Shown: positions 17,023 through 25,340, numbered from the stretch's first letter. The stretch is 64,000 bases of DNA from Arthrobacter gallicola (GCF_014836775.1 NZ_JACSQD010000002.1:374567-438566); one strand, 5' to 3'. The notes: generated by a model not told the origin, from the letters alone. Numbers and translations: made by a program.

Positions 17023-17940
17023 ATGCCTGTTCGGCACTCCGCGGCCGGCCCGCGCCCGGCAACCGGGATCCCGCCGTGGATGATGGCTGTCGCCGCCATG
17101 CTCGCCGTGCAGCTCTCCAACGCCCTTTCGGTCGGAGTGGTTGAGCAGGTCGGTGCGGCCGGGACGGCTTGGCTGCGCATGTGTTTCGGAACGATGCTGC
17201 TGTGGATGATCGCCCGGCCGGCGTTCCGGTCGCTGCGCCGCAAGGATGTTCCGGCGCTGATCGTGCTCGGCGTAGTTACCGGATTTATGACCGCTTTTTT
17301 CCTCGGCGCCGTCGAGCGCATTCCGCTGGGCACGGCGGTCGCGATCGAGTTCCTCGGTCCGCTGACCGTGGCCGGTCTCATGAGCAAACACCGCAAAGCG
17401 CTGGTCTGGCCGCTGCTCGCCCTAGTGGGCATAGTGCTTCTGACCGAGCCGTGGCACGGGGACATCGACCTGGCGGGCGTCGGGTTAGCACTGGCGGCGG
17501 GGGCCTGCTGGGGACTGTACAACGTGTTTACGCAGCACGTAGGCGACCGGTTTTCCGGCATCAGCGGGCTCTCACTGACTATTCCGGTCGCGGCGCTGGC
17601 CACCATGCCGGCCGGCCTGCCGCAGGTCATTGGCGCAGATTTCACCTGGTGGGTGCTGCCTGCCGCTGCGGGCATCGCATTGATCAGCCCGGTCATCGCG
17701 TTCGGACTGGAAATGCTTGCCCTGCGCCACATGACCCACACCGCGTTTGGCACGCTGCTGTCCGTCGAGCCAGCCTTCGGGATCCTCCTGGGCCTGCTGA
17801 TGCTCGGTCAGACTCCGGCGCTGATGCAGCTGCTCGGCGTCGCCATAGTCATCCTCGCGGGTGCCGCCGCGCAGCGTGACGGCACCCGTCCGGTGGCTCC
17901 GGTACCGGAGTCAGCATTGGAGCTGCAGAAGGGCTCCTGA
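17023..17940 (+). CDS. RhtA-like EamA-family amino-acid exporter (305 aa)
   Basis: Ten-helix DMT-superfamily permease resembling the E. coli threonine/homoserine exporter RhtA: two EamA halves, with GTAVAIEFLGPL in the first and a second half containing LSVEPAFGILLGLL. The substrate is an inference from family resemblance. The ATG at 17023 has GGAG six bases upstream and is preferred over an in-frame start at 16942, which would add a 27-residue hydrophilic extension. The gene ends 16 bases from the convergent DUF5997 gene without a visible terminator. Confidence 0.88.
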   Translation: MPVRHSAAGPRPATGIPPWMMAVAAMLAVQLSNALSVGVVEQVGAAGTAWLRMCFGTMLLWMIARPAFRSLRRKDVPALIVLGVVTGFMTAFFLGAVERIPLGTAVAIEFLGPLTVAGLMSKHRKALVWPLLALVGIVLLTEPWHGDIDLAGVGLALAAGACWGLYNVFTQHVGDRFSGISGLSLTIPVAALATMPAGLPQVIGADFTWWVLPAAAGIALISPVIAFGLEMLALRHMTHTAFGTLLSVEPAFGILLGLLMLGQTPALMQLLGVAIVILAGAAAQRDGTRPVAPVPESALELQKGS

Positions 17941-17956
17941 CCGGGACAAGCGGTTC

Positions 17957-18343
17957 TTAGGCGCGGGACTTCCTGGCTGCTTCGTCCTTAACCCGCTTGG
18001 CTTCGGCCCGGACAGCAGCGAAGCTGGCGCGTTCGGAAACAAGCCACTGGGGAGGAGCAGCGAGCAGCTCGGTGATCTGCGCCGTCGTCAGCGGATCCGT
18101 GATGCCGCCACGGGCGAGACCGCCGATGGAGATATTCAGTTTCTGTGCAACGACCGGCCGGGGGTGCGGCCCGTTGCGGCGCAGTTCGGCCAGCCATTCC
18201 GGGGGCGTGGCCAGCAGTTCATCGAGTTCGGCACGGGTTACAGGCTTCTCCTGGAACTCCTTCGGTGCCGCGGGAAGGTAAATACCCAATTTCTTAGCGG
18301 CCGTTTCAGGCTTCATGGATTGGGAAGATTTTTGGGACGTCAT
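17957..18343 (-). CDS. DUF5997 family protein (128 aa)
   Basis: Small soluble basic protein of unknown function. After KPETAAKKLGIYLPAAP come two similar segments, one at ELDELLATPPEWLAELR and one at ITELLAAPPQWLVSER, so the protein contains an internal duplication of an (E)LLA-x-PP-x-WL motif. It is divergent from an HTH-less LysR-effector gene with 52 bases between the starts. TACCCT (18355-18350) lies six bases before the ATG and no Shine-Dalgarno is present, so the mRNA is probably leaderless. Confidence 0.85.
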   Translation of the reverse strand: MTSQKSSQSMKPETAAKKLGIYLPAAPKEFQEKPVTRAELDELLATPPEWLAELRRNGPHPRPVVAQKLNISIGGLARGGITDPLTTAQITELLAAPPQWLVSERASFAAVRAEAKRVKDEAARKSRA

Positions 18344-18349
18344 AGCTTA

Positions 18350-18389
18350 AGGGTATCCGCCGTCTCCACAGGGGATGGTGAGCTAGTGT
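18350..18389. promoter_or_regulatory. Divergent -10 elements of a leaderless gene pair
   Basis: On the minus strand TACCCT (18355-18350) and on the plus strand TAGTGT (18384-18389) each sit exactly six bases before their start codons. Only 28 bases separate the two hexamers, so the promoters overlap and the two genes are probably co-regulated. Confidence 0.55.
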
Positions 18390-18395
18390 GAACAG

Positions 18396-19169
18396 GTGCC
18401 CCAAGAGTCCCCGCCGCTGTCCGGTCCTGCGGTCCCGCCGCTGAAAATCGCCTATGTTCCCGGAGTGACACCGGGAAAATGGATTACCCGCTGGACCGAA
18501 CGCCGCCACCGCGGCCTCGAAGCCGAACAGGTTGAGGAAACAGCCGTTTTGCAGCGTATGGAGAGCGGCTCGGCGGATCTGGTGTTCCTCCGCATTCCGG
18601 AAGAAGGATTCCGGCGCCCGGAGGGCCTGCACGCGATTGCGCTTTACCTGGAGCAGCCGGTGGTTGCCGCGCCCAAAGATCATCCTGTGGCGGCGTTCGA
18701 AGAGGTGGACCTGGCCGACCTGTCCGGTGAGAACCTCATGGAGGCAGCTGAACTCGGTGGAACTGCCATGGCGCTGGAGGTTGTTGCTTCCGGTGCCGGC
18801 CTGCTGATCCTGCCCATGCCCGTGGCCCGGGTCCACTCCCGGCGGGACATCATCAGCCGGCCCGTACACGGTGTGGCGGGGACCCGGATAGCCGTGGTGT
18901 GGCGCGAAGCCGCCGAGGACCCGGACATCGAAGAGTTCATCGGGATTGTCCGCGGCCGCACCGCCAACAGCTCCCGTCAGCCTTCGGCGCAGGGAGAACC
19001 CTCAAAGACCCGGAAATCCACGGCCCGCGGCAAAGCAGGCGCCGGATCCACCAGCGGCAGGACGGCTGCCGGCAGGACAGCAGGGGGCAAGGCTGCCGGC
19101 AGGAGCCGGAACAGCAATCCGGACAAAGCAGGCAAGTCCCGGCGCCGGCCCGGGAAGGGGCGCGGCTAA
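18396..19169 (+). CDS. LysR-type effector-binding domain protein without a DNA-binding HTH (257 aa)
   Basis: Residues about 15-195 resemble the periplasmic-binding-like effector domain of LysR regulators (LKIAYVPGVTPGKW start, DLVFLRIP, LEQPVVAAPKDHPVA, ASGAGLLILPMPVAR), but no N-terminal winged helix precedes it and no upstream in-frame start would supply one. The C-terminal 65 residues are a low-complexity tail rich in Lys, Arg, Gly, Ala and Ser, which could bind nucleic acid. The GTG start is leaderless-like (TAGTGT six bases before). Pairing with DUF5997 suggests a two-protein module; the ligand is unknown. Confidence 0.82.
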   Translation: MPQESPPLSGPAVPPLKIAYVPGVTPGKWITRWTERRHRGLEAEQVEETAVLQRMESGSADLVFLRIPEEGFRRPEGLHAIALYLEQPVVAAPKDHPVAAFEEVDLADLSGENLMEAAELGGTAMALEVVASGAGLLILPMPVARVHSRRDIISRPVHGVAGTRIAVVWREAAEDPDIEEFIGIVRGRTANSSRQPSAQGEPSKTRKSTARGKAGAGSTSGRTAAGRTAGGKAAGRSRNSNPDKAGKSRRRPGKGRG

Positions 19170-19187
19170 CCCTGAGGCGCGCTGGCC

Positions 19188-19958
19188 TTAGGCCAGCAGT
19201 TCACGGAGTGCGGCGAATCCGGCTTCAATGACCCCGTAGATGGCATAGACCGAGACCGGGACCATGATCGCCCATTCCCGCCAGGACCCGGCGCGTCCGA
19301 TGATCGGCACGGAGAGCGATCCACTGGCCTTCCACAACTTGGACAGCACCGGCATTGAGGCTATTTTGCGGGGGCGTTTAATCCGCAGCGGCCACAGCAC
19401 CATGACGCCCTGATGGGTCAGCAGATCCCCGATGATGTGCACCCCGACACCGAGTCCCACGGCGACGGGGAGCCATCCGTTGTTCTCCGGCGCGTACAGG
19501 GCGATGAACAGCGACAGAAGAATAGCCAGCAGCCAGCTCCGGGCCGCTCCGCCGGCAATCTTCAGCGCTTTCAGGGCGAATCCCATCAGCAGGACCGACA
19601 GCATTCCGGCGCCGATCTCCACGGTTCCGAGGCCACGGATTTCCGCGGTCATGTTGCCCAGTGCGCCGGCAAGTGCGACGAACACGGCCAATCCCAGCAG
19701 GGAGTGGGTTCCGCGCCTGTGGCCGCCGCTGATCCGTTCCGTGATGCGGGCAAGGACCCGGGTCAGGGGCGGGAGTGAGTTGGCTATGGTTCCGCTGTGG
19801 TGGTCGAGATCCGGCAGCAACGCGGCGCCGGCTGTCAGCAGGGCTCCGCTGACAATGCCGAGCGGACTGACCGGGTACCAGCCCAGTGCGTAGGGGGCGG
19901 TTGAGGCTACGGCTACCCATGCCGCTGCGCCGCTCGCGGCGTGATGGCCACCCATCAT
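19188..19958 (-). CDS. YdjM-type metal-dependent membrane hydrolase (256 aa)
   Basis: Polytopic membrane protein of the YdjM/DUF457 group. The metal-binding signature is visible: GGHHAASG near the N-terminus, LLPDLDHHSG, and HRRGTHSLLG, followed by several transmembrane helices and GDLLTHQGV. Members are linked to membrane lipid or DNA-damage responses but remain poorly defined. I chose the ATG at 19958; the next codon is also ATG and an AAGGAA lies upstream. It converges on the HTH-less LysR gene with an 18-base gap. Confidence 0.85.
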   Translation of the reverse strand: MMGGHHAASGAAAWVAVASTAPYALGWYPVSPLGIVSGALLTAGAALLPDLDHHSGTIANSLPPLTRVLARITERISGGHRRGTHSLLGLAVFVALAGALGNMTAEIRGLGTVEIGAGMLSVLLMGFALKALKIAGGAARSWLLAILLSLFIALYAPENNGWLPVAVGLGVGVHIIGDLLTHQGVMVLWPLRIKRPRKIASMPVLSKLWKASGSLSVPIIGRAGSWREWAIMVPVSVYAIYGVIEAGFAALRELLA

Positions 19959-20087
19959 GGTGTCTTGCGTTCCTTCCGGGCAGTCCATGCGCCGGGAATC
20001 CGGCAGTGTTACATGCTGTCACCTGCCACTGACATTGCCAGCGGCGGACGCCTGGTCCGTTGTGTCCGGGCCAGGTCCAGGCCGCGG

Positions 20088-20606
20088 CTACGCGATGTCC
20101 AAGAGCAGTCTGTCGAGGATCTCCGCCGTGATCTGGGCAGGGGTCTTGAGGATGTCAACGGTGAGTCCGGGCTCGTCAGCACCCAGCGGTTCCAGCGCAG
20201 AGAGCTGGGAGGGCAGCAGGGACGCGGGCATAAAGTGACCGCGGCGGGACTGCATCCGCTCGGCAAGAACTTCCGGCTGCCCGTTCAGGTGGACGAAGTG
20301 GACCTGTCCTTCCGCCTCCGCCAGCACATCGCGGTAGCTGCGTTTCAACGCCGAACAGGTGATGATGGTGCAGCGTCCGTTCTGTGCCTGGGTGCTCATC
20401 CAGCCGGTGATGGAGAAGAGCCACGGCCAGCGGTCGTCATCGGTCAACGGCACACCGGAAGTCATCTTTTCAATGTTCGCCGCGGGGTGGAATTCATCAG
20501 CCTCGGCGGCAATCCACCCCAGATGCTCGGAGAGCGCCGTAGCGGTGGTGGTCTTTCCTGAACCTGCCACGCCCATGATGACCAGATGCTGGGTGGGGGA
20601 ATTCAC
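20088..20606 (-). CDS. gntK: Gluconokinase (172 aa)
   Basis: Phosphorylates gluconate to 6-phosphogluconate for the pentose phosphate pathway. The Walker A GVAGSGKTT (12-20), EADEFHP and the downstream TCSALKRSYRD and RRGHFMPASLL segments are the family hallmarks, and the length is typical. GTG start behind GAGGAG. No gluconate permease is adjacent, so uptake is encoded elsewhere. It is divergent from a GntR/FadR-type regulator, the usual local repressor arrangement. Confidence 0.96.
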   Translation of the reverse strand: MNSPTQHLVIMGVAGSGKTTTATALSEHLGWIAAEADEFHPAANIEKMTSGVPLTDDDRWPWLFSITGWMSTQAQNGRCTIITCSALKRSYRDVLAEAEGQVHFVHLNGQPEVLAERMQSRRGHFMPASLLPSQLSALEPLGADEPGLTVDILKTPAQITAEILDRLLLDIA

Positions 20607-20676
20607 GGTACTGCTCCTCAGGACGCCGTTGTCGCCGAAGATGGGATACCCACGCTTCGATCCATGGTGCAGTCAA

Positions 20677-20687
20677 AGGTATCACCA
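20677..20687. promoter_or_regulatory. Candidate GntR/FadR operator
   Basis: AGGTATCACCA on plus, TGGTGATACCT on minus, differs by one base from the FadR-subfamily consensus TGGTNNNACCA. It lies in the 163-base gap between gntK and the divergent gntR, where a regulator of both would bind. Confidence 0.5.
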
Positions 20688-20769
20688 TAGACTGAGGGTG
20701 GGATGCCCACTGAGGGGATACGCTGGATGAGCCTGGTCACGGACCTTGCCGGACCACAAAGGATGAGCC

Positions 20770-21489
20770 TTGCAGGACAATGGAGTTATTGAGCGGGACC
20801 GCCCTGCCGCCGAGGTGATGAACAACCGGATCATTGAGGTTGTCGGCAGCGAGATTGTGACCGGTGCCCTGACTCCCGGGACGCGGCTTACCTTAGACGG
20901 ACTCCAGGAACAGTTTGGCGTCTCCCGTACCGTTGTCCGCGACTGTATGCAGATCCTTGAAGCCATGAACCTGGTGTATTCGAAACGGCGCATCGGGATT
21001 GTGGTCCTGGAAGCAGAACACTGGAACGTTTACGATCCGCGGATCATCCGGTGGCGGCTGGCCGGGCCGGGACGCAGCAGCCAGTTCCGTTCCCTCACGG
21101 AACTGCGCATCGCCGTCGAACCCCTTGCCGCCGCCGGGGCGGCACGCGCTGCAAGCGCTGAGCAACGCCGGGCCCTGGAGGATCTGGCGGCCCGGATGCG
21201 CCGTGATGCCGGTGATCCGGAAGCTTTCCTGGCAGCCGACATTGCCTTCCATGCACTGCTTCTACAGGCCAGCGGCAACGAGATGTTCGCTTCCCTGCGC
21301 ACGGTCTTCGCGGAGGTGCTTTCCGGCCGGAGCCGGCAGAATCTCATGCCGGCCGGCCCCCGTCCGGAGGCGTTGGACCTGCATGCCGGTGTAGCCGAGG
21401 CCATCGGCCGGGAAGACCCGGCGGCAGCCAGGGCATGCATGGCCGAGCTGCTGGTTGAGGTTGAGGAAGCCATTCGGCTTCAGGGCTGA
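20770..21489 (+). CDS. GntR-family transcriptional regulator, FadR subfamily (239 aa)
   Basis: N-terminal winged helix (about 15-78; the GTRLTLDGLQEQFGVSRTVV region) and C-terminal all-helical FCD effector domain (about 105-230) with the FHALLLQASGNEM and DLHAGVAEAI segments carrying metal-ligand His residues. It probably represses gluconate genes in the absence of gluconate or its phosphate, by analogy with C. glutamicum GntR1/2; this is inferred from the divergent gntK. TTG start behind GGATGAG. Confidence 0.9.
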   Translation: MQDNGVIERDRPAAEVMNNRIIEVVGSEIVTGALTPGTRLTLDGLQEQFGVSRTVVRDCMQILEAMNLVYSKRRIGIVVLEAEHWNVYDPRIIRWRLAGPGRSSQFRSLTELRIAVEPLAAAGAARAASAEQRRALEDLAARMRRDAGDPEAFLAADIAFHALLLQASGNEMFASLRTVFAEVLSGRSRQNLMPAGPRPEALDLHAGVAEAIGREDPAAARACMAELLVEVEEAIRLQG

Positions 21490-21555
21490 ATGGCCGCAGG
21501 GAACCGGCCGGATCCTGCACTGGAAGGTGCCGGGCCCGGCCGGAAGGTGCGCGGA

Positions 21556-22053
21556 CTAGACAGTGGCCTTTTCGTTGGCACCCTTCGCGGTCACAACTTT
21601 TGCGGTCGGCGTGATGTTTTCGGCGTCGACCATCCAGGCGTACTGTTCCAGCTTTCCGATGAAACCATGGAGGATGTCCGCCGTCGTGGGGTCCTCTTCG
21701 TCAACCTGGTCGTGGACGTCGCGCATCGTCTTGACGGTGCCTTCCAAGAGCGCGACAACGAGCGTTACTGTGTCCCGGGTGTCAACCAGGCCTGCGGGGA
21801 AGGGCGGCAGCGAGGTGCCTTCGGCGACGGCCCGGCTGCGTCCGTCCGGAACAGCCTGGAGGGCGCGCATGCGCTCGGCGAGCTCGTCGGCGAACAGGCG
21901 GGCGTCTTCAATGATCTCGTCCAGCTGCAGGTGGAGGTCGCGGAAGTTCTTGCCGACTACGTTCCAGTGCGCCTGCTTGCCCTGCAGGTGAAGCTCGATC
22001 AGGTCCACCAGAATGGCCTGGAGATTAGTGGTCAGCTGTTTTGATGCCTTCAT
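21556..22053 (-). CDS. dps: Dps-family ferritin-like DNA-protection protein (165 aa)
   Basis: Twelve-subunit ferroxidase that stores iron and shields DNA under oxidative stress. The intersubunit ferroxidase ligands match E. coli Dps in spacing: His29, His41, Asp45, Asp56 and Glu60 (H-x11-H-x3-D-x10-D-x3-E). The C-terminal tail is short. The ATG at 22053 has a perfect AGGAGGAAAC before it, so the longer in-frame start at 22164 is rejected. Divergent from an SRPBCC gene. Confidence 0.95.
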   Translation of the reverse strand: MKASKQLTTNLQAILVDLIELHLQGKQAHWNVVGKNFRDLHLQLDEIIEDARLFADELAERMRALQAVPDGRSRAVAEGTSLPPFPAGLVDTRDTVTLVVALLEGTVKTMRDVHDQVDEEDPTTADILHGFIGKLEQYAWMVDAENITPTAKVVTAKGANEKATV

Positions 22054-22133
22054 GTTTCCTCCTGTATTGACGAAAAATGTTGACTCTAAGACCCAAGCCG
22101 GAAATGGGTTTCTCCCGTTCAGCTGTGCCTCTA

Positions 22134-22145
22134 TAAGCAAGCTTA
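22134..22145. promoter_or_regulatory. Inverted repeat upstream of dps
   Basis: TAAGC-AA-GCTTA sits about 80 bases upstream of the dps start, in the 223-base divergent gap. It could be an operator for an iron or peroxide regulator, but it matches the IdeR/DtxR consensus only partly. Confidence 0.25.
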
Positions 22146-22276
22146 CCTTCAGGTTGTGATCCATTGTCCAGTTCGTTACCGTGAGGGGACGGGGCTCAAT
22201 CAGCAGCCTTACTATCGGACACTACTATCCGGTGCGTTCCGTTGGAACCGCCGATATCCGCGACCGAAAGGACAGT

Positions 22277-22831
22277 ATGAACACCGTAGAAGAATCCATT
22301 GACGTTGCAGTGCCTGTGACCACCGCCTACAACCAGTGGACGCAGTTCGAGTCCTTTCCGCACTTTATGAAGGGCGTTGAGTCCGTCACCCAGGTCACCG
22401 ACAAAGAGTCCCGGTGGGTTACGAAGATCGGCGGTGTGGAACGGACCTTCGACACCACGATTACCGAGCAGCACCCGGACGAGCGGGTGGCCTGGAAAAG
22501 CACGGATGGCAAATCCCACGCGGGCGTGGTGACGTTCCACCGGCTCAGCGACAACGAAACGCGGGTGACGGTCCAGCTGGACTGGGACCCGGAGACCTTT
22601 GCGGAGAAGGTTGGTGCCGTTGTTGGCGCCGATGACCACCGCGTTAAGGGAGACCTCAAGCGGTTTAAAGAATTTATTGAGTCGAGGGGAGCAGAGACAG
22701 GTTCCTGGCGCGGAAACGTGGACGCGGCCCCCACCGCCGCCACAGGAGACGGCGGCCTCAAGGCTGCCCCAACCGCAGACCCTTCGCTCGATGACCCGGA
22801 ATCGGGTGGACCCAGGGCAGCGGGTATCTAG
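22277..22831 (+). CDS. SRPBCC-family (cyclase/dehydrase-like) protein (184 aa)
   Basis: A START-like fold is predicted: N-terminal ESIDVAVPVTTAYNQWTQFESFPHFMKGV is the typical beginning of the polyketide cyclase/dehydrase SRPBCC group, which bind hydrophobic ligands. The domain ends near residue 140; the rest is a disordered Gly/Ala/Pro-rich tail. The ATG at 22277 follows AAAGGA. It is divergent from dps, and such proteins are often stress-induced in actinobacteria. No enzymatic activity can be assigned. Confidence 0.88.
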   Translation: MNTVEESIDVAVPVTTAYNQWTQFESFPHFMKGVESVTQVTDKESRWVTKIGGVERTFDTTITEQHPDERVAWKSTDGKSHAGVVTFHRLSDNETRVTVQLDWDPETFAEKVGAVVGADDHRVKGDLKRFKEFIESRGAETGSWRGNVDAAPTAATGDGGLKAAPTADPSLDDPESGGPRAAGI

Positions 22832-22859
22832 CCGCAGAAGCGGCAGGATCGGACGGAAA

Positions 22860-22904
22860 AGCCCGGTGTTTCCTACCCCAGCTTTGGGGAGGAAACACCG
22901 GGCT
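22860..22904. terminator. Strong bidirectional terminator
   Basis: A 15-bp stem (22860-22874 with 22890-22904) encloses a loop that can itself pair (CCCC/GGGG). It lies between the convergent SRPBCC and FAD-Rieske genes. Confidence 0.85.
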
Positions 22905-22961
22905 TCTGTGCGTCAGGAAGCGGGGCGTGCCGGCGTCCGCAGATCAGGCTGGATCCAGCCG

Positions 22962-24437
22962 TCAGGCCGGGTTCAGCCCCCGGGTGGCCGGTCCTTCGAG
23001 CAGTTCTCCACTGGCGGCAAAACGCGACCCGTGCAGCGGACAGTCCCAGGATGTTTCGGCGTCGTTCCAGGTAAGAATTCCGTGCAGATGCGGGCAGATG
23101 GCGGACCGCCGGGTAGTGACTCCATTTACCGTGCACACTGCCACAGGCGACCCTCCTTCCCGCACAACAACGCCGAGCCCCTCGCCCGGTGCGGCATCGG
23201 TGGTGCGGGCCAGGCCGCCGGCCCAGCCGCTGACCATCTGAAGGCCTACCTCGGCGTTGTCCTTGACGGTGGTCACGGCGTCCGGAACACTGATCCGGGC
23301 TTTGAAGAGGCCTCCCGCAGGGTCGGGCCGGCCCAGGATCCGGGAACTGATAGAGAGGGCGGCAGCCACACCATTGGTCATTCCCCACTTATTGAATCCG
23401 GTTGCCGCGTAGATCCGCCGTCCCAGCACCGGAAGCTCGCCAACATACGGAACGGCCGCCGCCGGCTGGTAGTCCTGTGCCGACCATTGATAGCGGGCTT
23501 CTTCCACACTGAAATGCTCCTGAGCCCAGCGTGAGAGGCCGGTCAGTCTGTCTCTGGTGTGCGCAGCCCGCCCCACCGGATGCCCGTTTCCGCCCGCCAG
23601 AAGGTACTTGGTGCCTCCTGCCTCCGCCGTCCGGAGCGACTTGGCAGGCTGATCCACGGAAAGATACATATCCTCCGGCACGGGACCCGTAATCGGGAAA
23701 GCCGCCGCATAGGAGCGCATTGGCTTCACGACGGCGAAATATCCTCCGCGGTCAAGAATCGGGATGCCTGTCGCCAGAACCACCGAGCCGGCGTCCAGAT
23801 CTCCCGCGGCAGTGACCACCCGCACCCGTTCTCCGGTATGCAGCACTTCCGTGACACGTGATCCTTCCACCAGCACCCCGGACCGCTGTCTCAGTTCCGC
23901 CGCCAGCGCACCGAGTGCCTCCAGCGGATGAAACTGCGCCTGGTCCGGGAGTTTCAGGGCTGCTTCAACAGGGAACGGGAGTTCAGTTTCGACGCTGCTT
24001 TGGACCGGCAGTCCCGCGGCACGGCAGGCATCCCGTTCCTCCACGACCGCGGCGGCCCCCTGCGCGCTGACGGCGTAGGTCCAGGCATCCCGGGTCTCAT
24101 AGCTGACGCCCGCATCGGCGCAGAACTGCAGCAGCCAGTCCTGACCGCGCCGGTTGGCGTTGACGTACTCGGTTGCGGTGCCGGTGTTGTGGTGCTTCGC
24201 CACCCCGGAGACCACGCTGCCCTGCAGGAGACTGACTTTTGCGGTCGTGTTGCCGGTGGTAACGGCGCCTACCGTGCGGGCTTCCAGCACGGCCACGCGC
24301 TGGCCGCTCCTTGCCAGTAAGACGGCGGTCACCAGGCCTGTCAGTCCGGCGCCGACGACCACGGTGTCGAAGGACGATTCGGGGACAAAGGTGTCGGTGG
24401 GGATAACTGGTGCGGTGTCGATCCATAGCGATGGCAT
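22962..24437 (-). CDS. FAD-dependent oxidoreductase with C-terminal Rieske [2Fe-2S] domain (491 aa)
   Basis: N-terminal DAO-type FAD fold (about 25-380; VVVGAGLTGLVTAVLLARSG dinucleotide motif and an ATGFNKWGMTNG FAD-contact segment) fused to a Rieske domain in the last 90 residues, with ligands Cys448/His450 and Cys466/His469 (CPHLHG and CPLHGS). This fusion is a known actinobacterial and proteobacterial oxidoreductase class of unknown substrate; the Rieske cluster would pass electrons to or from FAD. The ATG at 24437 follows AGGAAGGAC, so the longer in-frame start is not used. Confidence 0.92.
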   Translation of the reverse strand: MPSLWIDTAPVIPTDTFVPESSFDTVVVGAGLTGLVTAVLLARSGQRVAVLEARTVGAVTTGNTTAKVSLLQGSVVSGVAKHHNTGTATEYVNANRRGQDWLLQFCADAGVSYETRDAWTYAVSAQGAAAVVEERDACRAAGLPVQSSVETELPFPVEAALKLPDQAQFHPLEALGALAAELRQRSGVLVEGSRVTEVLHTGERVRVVTAAGDLDAGSVVLATGIPILDRGGYFAVVKPMRSYAAAFPITGPVPEDMYLSVDQPAKSLRTAEAGGTKYLLAGGNGHPVGRAAHTRDRLTGLSRWAQEHFSVEEARYQWSAQDYQPAAAVPYVGELPVLGRRIYAATGFNKWGMTNGVAAALSISSRILGRPDPAGGLFKARISVPDAVTTVKDNAEVGLQMVSGWAGGLARTTDAAPGEGLGVVVREGGSPVAVCTVNGVTTRRSAICPHLHGILTWNDAETSWDCPLHGSRFAASGELLEGPATRGLNPA

Positions 24438-24639
24438 GGGGGTCCTTCCTGCTGGAGCTCCAGCCCACAGGGTCGCAGGCCATCCGTCAAGGCTCCTGCG
24501 GGGCTCTTGTGAGGTAACCGCAGGGTGAATAGTAAGCCTACTTCCCAACCAACAGCCGCTGTGCAAGAGTTAAATGCGTACGATTACGGGCCTCCGTATG
24601 GCCGGAGTCCACGCTCTCCGCCGGAGTTAGGAGTTGGCC

Positions 24640-25137
24640 ATGTCATACGCAAGCAGCAGTCAAGGACTTTCAGCCCGAAGGACAAGCGCCCAAGTGGCAG
24701 CCCTTGTTTTTGGAATTATTTTCCTGGTAATCGGCGTACTTGGTTTCATCCCCGGGATAACCGCCAACTACAGTGCGCTCTATTTTTCCGGCTACGATTC
24801 GGAAGCCGTCCTGCTGGGAGTCTTTCAAGTTTCCGTGCTCCACAACGTGGTCCACCTGCTCCTCGGGTTCCTCGGGCTGTGGATGGCCAGAACGCATTCA
24901 TCCGCCAAGACCTACCTGATCGGTGCCGGTGTCCTTTACCTGCTCCTGTTCCTCTACGGGTTGATCATCCCGCTGAACGGGGCCTGGAACTTTGTGCCGT
25001 TCAATTGGGCCGACAACTGGCTGCACCTTGGCCTGGGGGCAGTGATGATCATTCTCGGATTCGTCCTTGGATCAGACAACACCCGGCGTACCAGCGGCAG
25101 CCGGGGATCGCCTGGAGAGGGACAGATTCCCAACTAG
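24640..25137 (+). CDS. DUF4383 membrane protein (165 aa)
   Basis: Four hydrophobic helices (about residues 18-40, 65-90, 97-120 and 130-150) with the DUF4383 pattern: FIPGITANYSAL, VSVLHNVVHLLLG and WADNWLHLGLGAVMI. Function unknown; the family is common in actinobacteria. The ATG at 24640 with GGAG seven bases upstream is preferred to a TTG six bases earlier. The short C-terminus is polar. Confidence 0.88.
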   Translation: MSYASSSQGLSARRTSAQVAALVFGIIFLVIGVLGFIPGITANYSALYFSGYDSEAVLLGVFQVSVLHNVVHLLLGFLGLWMARTHSSAKTYLIGAGVLYLLLFLYGLIIPLNGAWNFVPFNWADNWLHLGLGAVMIILGFVLGSDNTRRTSGSRGSPGEGQIPN

Positions 25138-25153
25138 CAGCAGGAAATCCCGG

Positions 25154-25188
25154 AAAAGGCACGGCTGGAAAGCCGTGCCTTTTGCTGT
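25154..25188 (+). terminator. Terminator after DUF4383 gene
   Basis: A 13-bp stem (25154-25166 with 25171-25183, GGAA loop) with a T-rich end; it isolates the following cassette. Confidence 0.85.
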
Positions 25189-25250
25189 TTTCTCCGTCCG
25201 ATGTCTTCACGGTAAATTAGACAGCACCCTTAGAAAGGAGGGCTGGGTCT

Positions 25251-25340
25251 GTGTCGAAGAAGCTGTCTCACGCCGTTCTCTGCCCGTTGTGCACCAAGGA
25301 TGCGCCCGCTGCTGACCGTTCTGCCGGGGGTGGCGCATGA
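25251..25340 (+). CDS. 29-residue CxxC peptide leading the cassette
   Basis: A very short frame beginning GTG ten bases after AAAGGAGGG. It encodes a basic N-terminus, then HAVLCPLCTKD with a CxxC pair, and a small polar tail. Its TGA overlaps the next gene's ATG (ATGA), so ribosomes would pass directly into the dehydrogenase-like gene, whose start has no Shine-Dalgarno of its own. That supports real translation. It could be a coupling leader or a functional metal- or redox-binding peptide; protein evidence is absent. Confidence 0.45.
   Translation: MSKKLSHAVLCPLCTKDAPAADRSAGGGA

Noticed and set aside
21556..22164. Longer 202-residue form of Dps
   Set aside because: The inner ATG at 22053 has a perfect Shine-Dalgarno and begins at the normal Dps N-terminus.
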